Positions 19,432-28,725 of a stretch of DNA of 64,000 nt are shown piece by piece. Where the stretch lies: contig OZ241737.1 of the NCBI GenBank assembly GCA_965200885.1, forward strand, positions 1,054,001 through 1,118,000, written 5' to 3'. The stretch's first letter is position 1. Each line of letters starts with the position of its first letter. The position numbers and the translations under genes are program-made. The notes beneath the pieces are model-generated. The model made no database searches. It was not told the origin of the DNA and was given only the letters and a program-made list of their open reading frames with translations. The DNA is from MPNP01 sp026710155 (GTDB lineage: Bacteria > Pseudomonadota > Alphaproteobacteria > Rhodobacterales > Rhodobacteraceae).

Positions 19432-20877
19432 ATGATTTGGTCGCTGATTAAGATTTCGCTGTTCATCCTGGCGGTTGCTGCCCTAAGCATGGGGTTTGCC
19501 TATTTATTGGATCTTCAGGGCAGTGTGACCTTTGAAATTCTGGATTATGGAATTACGATCAGTCTGGTCACCCTGATTATTCTGCTCTTGATTCTGATCC
19601 CTGTAATCTGGGCAGTGTATTTCCTGTGTGGTCTGATTATGGCTGTTTTCAGGTTTTTTGTTGGTGATGAGACTGCTTTGACCAGGTACCTGAACCGTAA
19701 TAAGGATAGAAAAGGTTATGAAGCCTTGGCGGAGAGCATGGTGGCAATGGCAGCAGGAGAACCCTCGGAGGCTGCACATAAGATTGCTCTTGCGGAAAGG
19801 CATTTGGGTCGTCCGGAATTAACCGGACTTTTGGCTGCACAATCTGCCGAACGCATGGGAAACAGGGATAAGGCCCAGGATGTTTACAAGAAACTGCTTG
19901 GTGATGACAAGACAAGGTTTGTCGGAATCGTTGGTATATTGAAACATCGTCTTGAGGTGGGAGATACCAAAACAGCATTGGAATTGGCCAGAAAGGCCTT
20001 TGAATTGAAACCGGGTCATGAAGAAACTCAAATGATCCTTTTACGACTGCAGACCAGTGAAGCGGATTGGGAAGGAGTAAGGAACACTTGGAAAGTACGA
20101 TTTGACCGCAAGCGAATTAGCAAGCAGGAATATGTCCATGGTACGGCCGCAACTCTTTTTGCTGAAGGCAAAAAACTATTAAATGATGGTAAGGTGGAGG
20201 GTTCCCTCAAGGTTTTTGAGGCCAACAAGCTTGCACCATCATTGGTACCAGCTGCTGTTTTGGCGGCCCAACTGAAAAATGGTGATGGCGATCATAGAAA
20301 CGCCAATCGTATTTTGACCAGGGCCTGGAATCTTGAACCCCATCCGGATTTGGCCCAAGCATATACTGAGTTGAAACCGGACGAAACCGATCAGCAACGG
20401 CATGAGAGATTCAAGAAACTCATTGCCAAGACACTCATGCATCCGGAATCAAGAATGACGATGTCTGAATTGGCAATTTCGAGAGGAGATTTTGGAGTTG
20501 CCAGTCATGAAATGGAAAATATTCATCAGGATGAGCCCACGGTCAGAACCTATCTCATCAGGGCTGCAATCGAGAAAGGAAAGGGGTCTTCGGACCAGAA
20601 TGTGAAAGCATTGTTGGGTAAGGCCTTGACTGCACCAAGGGGCAATCAGTGGATTTGCAACAACTGCCAGCAAATTCACAGGGAATGGCAGCCAGTTTGT
20701 TTTTCCTGTCAGGCATTTGATACATTGACCTGGCGAAGGGAAGAGGATGAAACAACAAGTCTTCCATCTTCGATCAAGCTCTTGCCGCTGATAAATGAAG
20801 AGGATTTTGAAAGCGAAACTGTAGTTGATGAGAATTCTACTGATGAAATTATAAATTTAGGATATAAATTAGGATAA
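19432..20877 (+). CDS. hemY: HemY-like TPR membrane protein
   Basis: A 481-residue protein with two N-terminal transmembrane segments (residues ~1-25 and ~38-65), the HemY N-terminal domain (FFVGDETALTRYLNRNKDRKGYEAL region), and TPR-like helices. A C-terminal zinc-ribbon-like element (WICNNCQQIHREWQPVCFSC) follows, then DTLTW, which is typical of alphaproteobacterial members. Its exact role is unclear; it is genetically linked to haem synthesis and envelope function. It starts with ATG directly after the mic60 stop, so the two are co-transcribed. tRNA-Thr follows 2 bp later. Confidence 0.85.
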   Translation: MIWSLIKISLFILAVAALSMGFAYLLDLQGSVTFEILDYGITISLVTLIILLLILIPVIWAVYFLCGLIMAVFRFFVGDETALTRYLNRNKDRKGYEALAESMVAMAAGEPSEAAHKIALAERHLGRPELTGLLAAQSAERMGNRDKAQDVYKKLLGDDKTRFVGIVGILKHRLEVGDTKTALELARKAFELKPGHEETQMILLRLQTSEADWEGVRNTWKVRFDRKRISKQEYVHGTAATLFAEGKKLLNDGKVEGSLKVFEANKLAPSLVPAAVLAAQLKNGDGDHRNANRILTRAWNLEPHPDLAQAYTELKPDETDQQRHERFKKLIAKTLMHPESRMTMSELAISRGDFGVASHEMENIHQDEPTVRTYLIRAAIEKGKGSSDQNVKALLGKALTAPRGNQWICNNCQQIHREWQPVCFSCQAFDTLTWRREEDETTSLPSSIKLLPLINEEDFESETVVDENSTDEIINLGYKLG

Positions 20878-20879
20878 GT

Positions 20880-20955
20880 GCCGGTGTAGCTCAGACGGTA
20901 GAGCGGGTCATTCGTAATGACTAGGTCGGGGGTTCAAGTCCCTTCTCCGGCACCA
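20880..20955 (+). tRNA. tRNA-Thr (anticodon CGT)
   Basis: A full cloverleaf with encoded CCA. The acceptor is GCCGGTG/CTCCGGC with one T-T mismatch at the sixth pair, the D-arm stem is GCTC/GAGC, the anticodon stem is GGTCA/TGACT with loop TTCGTAA (anticodon CGT, reading ACG), and the T-loop is TTCAAGT with a G-rich stem using two wobble pairs. It begins 2 bp after the hemY stop. Confidence 0.93.
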
Positions 20956-21125
20956 TTTTCCCAAGAGGTTTGACAATTTTCCAAAACTGGAACAGTTTTT
21001 ACCCAACAACTCAGGAACGGGGTTATATTTTTTCTTAATGACCATGGAGGAGTAGAATCACAAGCACTCGCATTAATATCCACATTCAATAATGGATGAT
21101 TTTGCAATGTGTATTTCAACCTTCA

Positions 21126-21881
21126 TCATGGCTTAATCGCCACAAAATTGAGTCGTACATAATCCACGGTCCAGATGCCATCAGATGAGCAAATCAGTGG
21201 ACGCAACCTTTCCACCATACTGTCTATGACTTCATCACGACCAGAGTCTGAAAGATCAAACAATATTTCGTTGCAGAAAGTATCAAACCAACCCTTCACA
21301 TTCGTTGGCAGGGGTGTTGGGCGCTTGCGCAAACAGCATTTGACAACACTAAATCCTGCGCTTTCCAATCTTTTACGCTGCTCGTCAGGTGTGGGAAAAA
21401 TCCAAGGATTGCGTGAGGCAAAATCGATACCATTCTCTGCCAATATTTCCGTGAGTGTTCGACAAATAAGTGAAATATTACCATCCCCGCCCATTTCCAC
21501 GACAAATCGTCCACCCGACCTCAGAGCGTTAAAAACTCTCGTAATGAGTTTTTCTTGATGTAACATCCAATGTAAAGCGGCATTCGAGAATACCGCATCA
21601 AACTCATCTTCAAATAGTATATTCTGGGCATCCTCAACGCGAGCGTTGACACCCCTTCTAAGAGCTGTTTCCACAAAATTGGCACTGCTATCAATCCCTA
21701 AAACCGTAGCCCCCTGTTCCATAATAAAGGCACCCAACTCGCCGTCGCCACATCCGATATCCAATATTTTTTCACCCCGTCGGGGTGCAAGGTCCTGCAT
21801 TACCTCTTGGGCAAGGGCGGAGACAAAGTTGGCGTGGAGTGTGTAATCCTGTGCTTTCCAGTAATCTTTATTTGATTTCAC
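21126..21881 (-). CDS. Class I SAM-dependent methyltransferase
   Basis: A 251-residue Rossmann-fold methyltransferase. Motif I is KILDIGCGDGELGAF near residue 40, motif II-like VLGIDSSANFVE near residue 60, and FDAVFSNAALHWML near residue 93, an arrangement close to trans-aconitate and small-molecule methyltransferases (Methyltransf_11/25). The substrate cannot be told from sequence. The start is ATG 21881 (MKSNKDYWKAQDY). It converges on hemY/tRNA-Thr and is followed upstream by a degraded islet. Confidence 0.85.
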   Translation of the reverse strand: MKSNKDYWKAQDYTLHANFVSALAQEVMQDLAPRRGEKILDIGCGDGELGAFIMEQGATVLGIDSSANFVETALRRGVNARVEDAQNILFEDEFDAVFSNAALHWMLHQEKLITRVFNALRSGGRFVVEMGGDGNISLICRTLTEILAENGIDFASRNPWIFPTPDEQRKRLESAGFSVVKCCLRKRPTPLPTNVKGWFDTFCNEILFDLSDSGRDEVIDSMVERLRPLICSSDGIWTVDYVRLNFVAIKP

Positions 21882-21999
21882 GGTATATGGCTTTCATTGG
21901 TACTCAATTGAACTTTCGCTTCATTTTATTCCTGAATAATTCTATCTGCCTCTCCTCATAATTCAACAAACTGCCTGGAAAACATCATTTTATCTGACT

Positions 22000-22444
22000 C
22001 AATAGTTGATCTGCGTCCATTGACACACGCTCGTTGGGACTATCCCAAAGCTGAGCGTATAGGAAAAGCAGATCGACCATTTGGTTTTGTGACAATATCT
22101 AGGGATCATAACGCAATCATAGCTTTCTTCAATTAACTCTATACATCCATTGGTAAGCAAACTTTGCATCTGTTTAGAGTTCACTGGATAAACTGGTTGT
22201 CTAGACGGTGGGTTTAAGTCACTAACACACGCAAGAACGTGTTCACAGCCAAAGGCAACGCGACCTTTGTCTTAAGCAATCGTATATGGGTTATCCGCCG
22301 ATTAGGACGAATTAAAAATGTTTTGGACCTTTTGATCAACGACCTAACATGATCATTAAATGACAGGAACTTCTTGCGACCATGTTGCTCAATACTTGCA
22401 ATTCCAGCCCTCGCGAGTTCATCAAAAGCCCTACTCAGTGTCAT
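22000..22444 (-). pseudogene. Remnant of an HTH (MarR/AbiEi-antitoxin-like) regulator
   Basis: Reading the minus strand from 22444, a frame begins MTLSRAFDELARAGIASIEQ and continues RKKFLSFNDHVRSL, then a stretch resembling LPLAVNTFL, before breaking. A further fragment near 22010-22070, in a shifted frame, reads VDLLFLYAQLWDSPNERVSM, resembling the VDPLSLYLSLRDxxDERV end of a known HTH family often paired with AbiEii-type partners. At least one frameshift and loss of the N-terminal half separate these pieces. The family label is from memory of the motif, so it is tentative. Confidence 0.4.
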
Positions 22445-22907
22445 AATCGAATAACATAGTGGCTTTGTTAAATCTGTTGGTGTCCAATTATTATTGCCCT
22501 TACCTTATGTGGTCTGGCCAGATTGAGGTGTTTTGTGCATTCTGCAGGTGTATGTTCTTGGACATTTTTTGTGTACATAATGAGAATTGGTGTTTGACAA
22601 AATTTAGTTTCAAAGAAACGGTAATTATGAGCAAGAAAAATAGGCAACCGTTCTTGTTTGGTCTAATCCTGCAAAAAAAACCTGTGCTGTAGAATAATTT
22701 CAAGGTAATCCTTGAGTTGTACCTTCAACCGGTTACAATCCAAATTAAATTGCTGGGCATCTAATATAATTTTGGAGATTACATACTTGTTTCCCCATGG
22801 GTTTTGCAACCGTTTTCTTGACACCGTGGAGCGATAGGTCTATATTGTCACTGTCACGACTGCATCTGTCGGTTTGAAATCCGGCCGCGCTGGCCGCGGC
22901 CAAGCAC
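22445..22907. other. Non-coding AT-rich stretch with a GC hairpin at its end
   Basis: No gene is convincing here; the short plus-strand frame from 22459 to 22692 has no family features. Near the end, at 22883-22901, is a perfect 7-bp G/C stem (GGCCGCG/CGCGGCC, loop CTGGC) just before the ribosome-binding site of the next gene. This could influence translation of that gene. The composition switches abruptly from AT-rich to GC-rich at about 22.86 kb. Confidence 0.5.
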
Positions 22908-22920
22908 AAGGAGAAACCTC

Positions 22921-23618
22921 ATGTTCACAACCATGTTCTGCCCCCCCCCCACCGTAAATCAGCGGCACTGGCCGCCATGCTGGCGGCAGTCCTGATCGCC
23001 ACGCCGGTTGGGGCGCAACAAACCGGGATGATTAATGTATTGGCGCAACCTGGCTGGTGGACTTTTGAAAACATGGCAACGATAAACGGCAATCGTGAAT
23101 GGTTGGTCAACTACACCGCGAATTTAAATCCCGCGATCGAAACATCGATTGCGAATTGCGCTGCACAGAAAAGAACTTATCCCAGCACTGACTGTACAAT
23201 AGAATCACCCTATATATTGAGGTATGGAGCATTAGACCGGAGTACATGCCTTGCGCTAACCAATTCAGTGGGAGGCACACCGACGCATTCTCAAGCAACG
23301 CTACGCGGAATAAATGGATACATTTCCCTAACTTCATGGCAGCAGACACTCCGGGCAAAGCCAGATACAAGCTATTGTCTGGCCGTGTATGTAAGTAATA
23401 GCAACAGTTTGTTCTATCAAATCCCATTATCCGCGGCCTCGTTCATCACCCCCGCCGATCCCAATCCGCCAGCGTCCCCTGCGTGGACACCGCTGGGCGC
23501 CGGCTGCGGAGCGGAAACTTCACTGGATCTGGTCAGGCAGTGCTTCCGATGCAAATACCAGGGAACGGCTGAAACGTGGAATTTCGACACCAACCGTTGT
23601 GTATCAGCCGGCAGCTGA
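22921..23618 (+). CDS. Secreted protein 1 with C10 tract in its signal-peptide codons (currently out of frame)
   Basis: An AAGGAG box (22908-22913) stands 7 bp before ATG 22921, marking the natural start. Ten C residues at 22941-22950 follow within codons 7-10. With 10 C the frame ends at a TGA near 22993. With 11 C it would read MFTTMFCPPPHRKSAALAAM and join the long frame to 23618, completing a Sec signal peptide ending near TPVGAQQ. An internal in-frame ATG at 22977 gives 213 residues but lacks the basic n-region. The mature part is Cys-containing and beta-like, ending QCFRCKYQG...ETWNFDTNRC. The centre is AT-richer than both ends. No family recognised. Confidence 0.7.
22941..22950 (+). 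repeat. Homopolymer C10 tract in signal-peptide region of secreted protein 1
   Basis: Ten consecutive C residues between TTCTG and ACCG. Length changes of +1 or -2 would bring the start ATG at 22921 into frame with the secreted protein. Such tracts are classical slipped-strand (phase-variation) sites, and also sites of sequencing error. Confidence 0.9.
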
Positions 23619-24232
23619 CGTGTAGCGGCGATTGATCCGTTCCCCCATGCCGGGGCAGGAGATTCGGGATGTGCCATCATCCCGGCACCGGCCGCGCGCC
23701 GGTCGGGAACATTCCGTTGCCAGCCGGATTCACCCCTCCCCCTTGTCAATCGGCGGCGACAGTCAACGCGACCGGGCCCTGCGGCCAACCGGCTTGCGGT
23801 AGTGGACATGTCCATCGAGGTGGCCCGCCCCATGTCGGCCCTTCCTCCGTCATCAATGGCGCGGGCGGCCAACCAACAGGAACGAACAGCCATACCCGAA
23901 TCACCTGTTCGTTCCTGCACGGGCACATCGGCGACGGCGGAACGACCGGCGCATTCCCCGTCAATCTGACCGTTGACACCACGCGGACAGGTGCCGAAGA
24001 CCCAAGGGGTGCGGGCACCGTCAACGCAACGGACACAATCTTGCCGGACGGACCATCAGACGTGAGCTCGCGTCAAGGACGCCCATGGACGGGGAATTTT
24101 CAAGCCGACCCGTCATCAGGAATCGCATGGGTTTTCAATCCCGGGCAAGGAACCGCGAGTCAACCGGAAAAGAGGTTGAAATCAGGGGAGACAAGTATAT
24201 AATCGCCTAAAATTAAACAAACTTAAGTTTGA
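23619..24232 (+). other. GC-rich tail downstream of secreted protein 1; possible unknown ORF 23669-24202
   Basis: A markedly GC-rich 0.6-kb stretch. A plus-strand frame from ATG 23669 (177 residues; Cys-, Gly-, Thr- and Pro-rich, for example GGTTGAFPVNLTVDTTRTG) is open, but a minus-strand frame covering 23417-23926 is comparably open, as expected from high GC. I recognise no family. The plus frame has the secreted-domain flavour of its neighbour but no signal peptide, so it may be a displaced or decayed extracellular domain. Confidence 0.3.
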
Positions 24233-25060
24233 TCAGGACCAACGGGTTCTCTCCAGGGCACCATCAAATTCGGCACTGCTGAAAGTTCCTCCCTGGAAAT
24301 TATCCCCAATTGCATCAGGTTCGGTTTCCTTTTGGTTGGTCATGGCATGGAATACATGATCTTCAGCCTTATGCCTAGGCCGATACCCTAGACGAAAGGC
24401 AGGTCCGTTGTCCCAGAAACTCCTGTCATTCTGGGAACAGCCAAAAACGATTTCATTGTGCAGGTCGGGGTGTTCCAGACCAATTCGTATCAACTGAAAC
24501 AGATCTTCGATATGTATCCACATGGAAAGGCGTCTTAAATCCAAAGGCTTATCTGCTACATTACCGATCCTGATTGACAAACACCTCATTCCATGCTTGT
24601 CGGCATAGAGGGAACATAAGGCCTCACCAAATGCCTTGGAAAGTCCATAACGGGAATCCGGCCTGACTTTGGAATCAACACAAATACGTCGATTACGGGA
24701 ATACATTCCGATGGCATGGTTGGAAGAGGCAAAGACCAAACGCTCCACACCAGCCTTGTGTGCGGCTTCCATCAGAGTGAACATTCCCTGGATGTTGCAG
24801 TGATTTACCGTATCCCAATCACCCTCAACCGATTGCCCTCCCAAATGAACAATGGCATCCACCCCCTTGCAGATTTCATCCATGGCATTCTTGTTCACGA
24901 GATCGGCTTTTTGAAATGATTCTCCATCTGCAAGACCAGTAATTTCCTGCAAATCGCTCAGAATGATACGCGAATATCGTGATGAGAGAAGAGGGCGAAG
25001 CCGGGTTCCGATATCACCTGCTGCACCAGTTAGCAAAACGGTTTTGTCAATTTCGGTCAC
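24233..25060 (-). CDS. NAD-dependent epimerase/dehydratase, uronate-dehydrogenase-like
   Basis: A 275-residue extended SDR. Seen: N-terminal NAD-binding VLLTGAAGDIGTRLRP, DAIVHLGGQSVEGDW, the active-site stretch VFASSNHAIGMYSR, and YGLSKAFGEAL carrying the YxxxK pair. The SSNHAIG segment and overall length resemble uronate dehydrogenase, which oxidises hexuronates to aldaric lactones. The substrate is inferred, not proven. It starts at ATG 25060 and lies 54 bp downstream of ubiB on the same strand. Confidence 0.8.
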   Translation of the reverse strand: MTEIDKTVLLTGAAGDIGTRLRPLLSSRYSRIILSDLQEITGLADGESFQKADLVNKNAMDEICKGVDAIVHLGGQSVEGDWDTVNHCNIQGMFTLMEAAHKAGVERLVFASSNHAIGMYSRNRRICVDSKVRPDSRYGLSKAFGEALCSLYADKHGMRCLSIRIGNVADKPLDLRRLSMWIHIEDLFQLIRIGLEHPDLHNEIVFGCSQNDRSFWDNGPAFRLGYRPRHKAEDHVFHAMTNQKETEPDAIGDNFQGGTFSSAEFDGALERTRWS

Positions 25061-25114
25061 AATCTACCCTTCCTGAATTGTTGGTAATTCATTGATTTAG
25101 CCGGAATCCAGCCA

Positions 25115-26641
25115 TCAATGTGTAAGTATGTAAACACCCAGAATTGAAGCAATGATACCGATTAGAATACCTACAAAAACACTTTTTGTTTCAAGGAACG
25201 ATGAGGAAACTTCAACGGATTCGAGATTGTTTGAGATTTTATTCAGAAGTTCGGGTAGTTGTGGAGGAATATTTGACAGTATCTTGATTGTCTTCATTGT
25301 ATCCTTGAAAACTGCTATCGGCCCGACATGTTTGCGGATGTAGTCTTCAACGACAGGCTTTGATGCGTCCCACATGTTAAGTTTTGGATTTAAACTTCGA
25401 GCCACCCCTTCAATTACGACCATTGTTCTTTGCAGCAAAATCAACTCTGTGCGTGTTTCCATTCCAAATCGTTCGGTTACCTCAAACAGGTGACTCAATA
25501 ATCGCCCCATGGAAATATGGCTTGCATCCATGCCCAGAATGGGTTGGGTTACCGACCTCAGGGCCTGGGCAAAATCATCCAAATTTTGATCAGGTGGCAC
25601 ATAGCCCGCTTCAAAATGCACTTCGGCCACCCGATGATAGTCCTGACTGATAAATCCATAGAGGATTTCGGCATAAACCCTTCTGGTATAGGTACTGATC
25701 CGACCCATGATGCCAAAATCAAGGGTAATTATTTCACCCATCTTGTCTACCTTCAGGTTTCCAGGATGCTGATCGGCATGGAAAAAGCCATCTCTCAGTG
25801 CTTGTTGGAGGAAAAGCTGGATCAATCTTGTTGATAATAATTCAAGGTCATGGCCCGCTTTTCTCAATTCTTCAATATCGTTTAGGTTAATACCCTCTGC
25901 CCAGTCCATGGTTAAGACATGCTTGCTTGAAAGTTCCCAATGAATCCTTGGGACGTTGATTCCTTCATCGTCTTTGGTGGTGGAGGCAAATTCATCAGAT
26001 GCCGAAGCCTCCAAGCGCAAATCCAATTCCCTTAATACAACCCCTTCAAAATGCTCAACAACCTCATGTGGCCTTAACCTTCTGGAAGCTGGTGAAAGCG
26101 ATTTAATCAGCCAGGCGGCAAAATAAAAGGCATCCACATCTCGTTGAAAGGCCCTTTCTACCTTGGGTCTCAAAACCTTGACTGCTACTGGTTTGCCCGA
26201 ATTCCGCAATACCGCCTTGTGTACCTGGGCAATTGATGCTGCAGCAATGGGTTCACTAAATTCGGAAAAGATCTCATCAACCTTGATTTCAAGCTCTGTT
26301 TCAATTGATTTGATGGCAACTTTCTTGGGAAAAGGTGGTAATCCATCAAGCAGAACCTGAAGTTCGGCTGCCAATTCGGCACCTACAATATCAGGTCTGG
26401 TCGAAAGGGTCTGGCCAAACTTGATATATGCTGGCCCCAGAGCCGTAAGAGCTCTGGCCACGGGTGGGAGATCCTTGTTCCCTTTCAATCCGAAAGGCAG
26501 AAAGGGGATTCCAAGAAAACGGGCCATGAAACGCAAATTCGGATGGATATCCAGAAAATTCAAGGCAATTGTCATTGCCCCCGTTCTCTGGAAAGTTGCA
26601 CCGGTTCTTATCAGGCGAAATATATTGTGCGGACCACGCAT
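25115..26641 (-). CDS. ubiB: UbiB-family atypical kinase (ubiquinone biosynthesis)
   Basis: A 508-residue UbiB/ADCK protein needed for ubiquinone biosynthesis, with ATPase activity. Seen: the KxGQ motif in IKFGQTLSTRPD near residue 72, the atypical glycine-poor ASIAQVH loop, DQHPGNLKV as catalytic loop, and LDFGIMGR as the metal-binding segment. A C-terminal transmembrane stretch (VFVGILIGIIASILGVYIL) anchors it. It follows ubiE by 3 bp on the minus strand and is surely co-transcribed. Confidence 0.94.
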   Translation of the reverse strand: MRGPHNIFRLIRTGATFQRTGAMTIALNFLDIHPNLRFMARFLGIPFLPFGLKGNKDLPPVARALTALGPAYIKFGQTLSTRPDIVGAELAAELQVLLDGLPPFPKKVAIKSIETELEIKVDEIFSEFSEPIAAASIAQVHKAVLRNSGKPVAVKVLRPKVERAFQRDVDAFYFAAWLIKSLSPASRRLRPHEVVEHFEGVVLRELDLRLEASASDEFASTTKDDEGINVPRIHWELSSKHVLTMDWAEGINLNDIEELRKAGHDLELLSTRLIQLFLQQALRDGFFHADQHPGNLKVDKMGEIITLDFGIMGRISTYTRRVYAEILYGFISQDYHRVAEVHFEAGYVPPDQNLDDFAQALRSVTQPILGMDASHISMGRLLSHLFEVTERFGMETRTELILLQRTMVVIEGVARSLNPKLNMWDASKPVVEDYIRKHVGPIAVFKDTMKTIKILSNIPPQLPELLNKISNNLESVEVSSSFLETKSVFVGILIGIIASILGVYILTH

Positions 26642-26644
26642 GGA

Positions 26645-27400
26645 CTAGATTTTCCATCCCGAGTGAATGGCAACGACACCAAAGGATAGATTTCGATAGC
26701 TGATTTGTTCATAACCGGTTTCTGCCATCAATTCCTTCAATTCTTCCTGTCCGGGAAACTTTCTGATGCTTTCAACCAGATACTGATAGCTGTCCACATC
26801 GCTTGCAATTATACCTCCCAGCTTGGGAATCACCTTGAAGGAATAGCTGTCATAGAGTTGTCGTAGCCCTTCATTGGAGACATTGCTGAATTCAAGAATG
26901 AGCAGTCTTCCTCCCAACTTCAGTACTCGGTATATTTCCTTCAAGGCATCGGCATAATTGCGGAAATTGCGTAGCCCGAAACCGATGGTGCAATAATCAA
27001 ACTGGTTGTCCGTGAAGGGAAGTTGCAAACCGTCACCAACAGTCCATGAAACAGGCTTGCTGGTACTGCCATTACCAAGTTTATTTCTTCCCTCAAAAAT
27101 CATGTCGGGTGTCAGGTCCACAATATGGATGTCCACTCCGGCATTGCGTTTAAGAATTCTCTTGGCAATATCACCAGTACCCCCGGCCAAATCCAGACAA
27201 CTGGTTTCATCCTGAGGTGCCAGCCAGTCGATCAAAGCATCTTTCCACACACGATGAATACCGAAGGACATGGTATCATTCATGACATCATATTTTGATG
27301 AAACACTGGAAAAGACCTCTTTGACCAGTCCGGTTTTTTCTTCCTCGGTTACCGTTCGGTATCCAAAACTTGTATTCTTCCTGCGGATATTTTTGATCAT
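26645..27400 (-). CDS. ubiE: Ubiquinone/menaquinone C-methyltransferase UbiE
   Basis: A 251-residue UbiE methylating the quinone ring. Seen: the FSSVSSKYDVMNDTMS start block, IHRVWKDALIDWL, DLAGGTGDIA (SAM motif I), YCTIGFGLRN, and LGGRLLILEFS. I chose ATG 27400 because it gives the usual N-terminal length; an upstream ATG at 27460 adds an atypical, AT-rich extension. In many alphaproteobacteria mutM lies divergently next to ubiE; here about 8 kb of other genes separates them. Confidence 0.94.
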   Translation of the reverse strand: MIKNIRRKNTSFGYRTVTEEEKTGLVKEVFSSVSSKYDVMNDTMSFGIHRVWKDALIDWLAPQDETSCLDLAGGTGDIAKRILKRNAGVDIHIVDLTPDMIFEGRNKLGNGSTSKPVSWTVGDGLQLPFTDNQFDYCTIGFGLRNFRNYADALKEIYRVLKLGGRLLILEFSNVSNEGLRQLYDSYSFKVIPKLGGIIASDVDSYQYLVESIRKFPGQEELKELMAETGYEQISYRNLSFGVVAIHSGWKI

Positions 27401-27553
27401 GAAGTATTTGTTCAAATAATTGGTTTGAATTATAGGATTAATAGAGATTTTTTTTACCAATCATTTACCATCCTTTGGATTTCTTGCAAGGGGTAGATTT
27501 TCTGGATTGATGTTCAATTTACTTACCTGTTGGAACAAAACCAGATATTTCAC

Positions 27554-27582
27554 TTGATTTTGACATCAAATTGAACTATAAC
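27554..27582 (+). promoter_or_regulatory. Candidate promoter of the thiamine transport operon
   Basis: TTGATT at 27554-27559 and TATAAC at 27577-27582 are separated by 17 bp. This gives a transcript start near 27589, directly before the TPP riboswitch. The support is fit to the sigma-70 consensus plus position only. Confidence 0.55.
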
Positions 27583-27591
27583 ATTGATAGT

Positions 27592-27682
27592 TCTCTCGGG
27601 GAGCCATTTGGCTGAGAGGTATCATTTACCGACCCGTTGAACCTGATCCGGTTAATACCGGCGTAGGGATTGAGGAGCTCAT
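27592..27682 (+). ncRNA. TPP riboswitch (THI box)
   Basis: The hallmark conserved blocks appear in order: CGGGGAGCC, GGCTGAGAGG, ACCCGTTGAACCTGATCCGG, then TTAATACCGGCGTAGGGA. Together they form the pyrimidine- and pyrophosphate-sensing helices of a thiamine pyrophosphate aptamer. It stands about 50 bp before thiB and so makes the transporter operon repressible by TPP. Confidence 0.96.
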
Positions 27683-27732
27683 TAAACCCCAACCCTTCCT
27701 TGATACTACGCCGCAGACAAAAGAGTTGTTTT

Positions 27733-28719
27733 ATGTTGCGTAAATTTTTCGTTTCCATCTCATTCCTGATGTTTGCCTGCACTCTCAGGGCTGAAACCCT
27801 TACCATCTACACCTATGATTCCTTTACCAGTGATTGGGGGCCAGGCCCCCTGATATCCCAAGCCTTCGAGCAGAAATGCGATTGCAAGGTCGAATGGCGT
27901 TCAGGGGTTGATGCTGCAGCACTTCTTTCGTTGTTGAAACTCGAAGGAAAAAATTCCAATGCAGATGTCATTCTGGGGCTGGATACAAATCTCATGGCCG
28001 AAGCTGTTGACAGCGGTCTGGTTGCACCCCATGGCCTTGATTCAAACTATACCCTGCCAATGGATTGGGATGATCCTCATTTTGTACCCTACGATTATGG
28101 GTATTTTGCCCTGATGTATGATAGTGAAGCCTTACCCAATCCTCCTCAAAGCATGGAGGAATTGGTAGCAGGTGGTATCGAAAAGGACCTTATCATCCAA
28201 GATCCCAGAACCAGTTCACCGGGTTTGGGTTTTGTCTTTTGGTTGAGAAGTCTTTATGGTGAAGATACACCCGAAGCCTGGTCGAGCTTATCATCCAGAA
28301 TCCTGACGGTGACACCGGGATGGGGTGAAGCCTATGGTATTTTCATGGACGGGGAAGCACCCATGGTGATGAGTTATACCACTTCACAATCCTATCATGA
28401 GGTCGTTGAGGAGACTTCAAGGTACAAGGCATTGATTTTTCCCGAAGGCCATTACATGCAGGTTGAAGTAGCAGGTATAGGGGCCTATTCGGATCGATCC
28501 GAACTGGCACAGGATTTCCTGGATTTCCTGATTTCCGAAAAGGCCCAGCAATTCATTCCAACCACCAACTGGATGTATCCAGTCGTTGATGTTGGTGAAT
28601 CTGTTCCCGAAGCCATGAAGGCCCTTGAGCAACCCGAAATTGTATTCCTGCTTGATCCACAGGAAGCCGATAAAGTCAGGGAAGTCTGGATTGCCGAGTG
28701 GTTGGCATCCATGAACTGA
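27733..28719 (+). CDS. thiB: Thiamine ABC transporter periplasmic binding protein
   Basis: A 328-residue ThiB/TbpA-type binding protein: Sec signal peptide (residues 1-21, ending CTLRAE), then LTIYTYDSFTSDWGPGP, CDCKVEW, DVILGLDTN, and the C-terminal WMYPVVD segment. It delivers thiamine and its phosphates to ThiPQ. The start ATG 27733 gives a clean signal peptide. The gene is under the TPP riboswitch and is followed 6 bp later by thiP. Confidence 0.93.
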   Translation: MLRKFFVSISFLMFACTLRAETLTIYTYDSFTSDWGPGPLISQAFEQKCDCKVEWRSGVDAAALLSLLKLEGKNSNADVILGLDTNLMAEAVDSGLVAPHGLDSNYTLPMDWDDPHFVPYDYGYFALMYDSEALPNPPQSMEELVAGGIEKDLIIQDPRTSSPGLGFVFWLRSLYGEDTPEAWSSLSSRILTVTPGWGEAYGIFMDGEAPMVMSYTTSQSYHEVVEETSRYKALIFPEGHYMQVEVAGIGAYSDRSELAQDFLDFLISEKAQQFIPTTNWMYPVVDVGESVPEAMKALEQPEIVFLLDPQEADKVREVWIAEWLASMN

Positions 28720-28725
28720 TGATGT

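Noticed and set aside
22459..22692. Plus-strand ORF of 77 codons before secreted protein 1
   Set aside because: Cys-rich, composition-driven, without family features or a ribosome-binding site.
23417..23926. Minus-strand ORF of 169 codons across the end of secreted protein 1
   Set aside because: Arg- and Gly-rich shadow of the GC-rich plus-strand region, with no family features.
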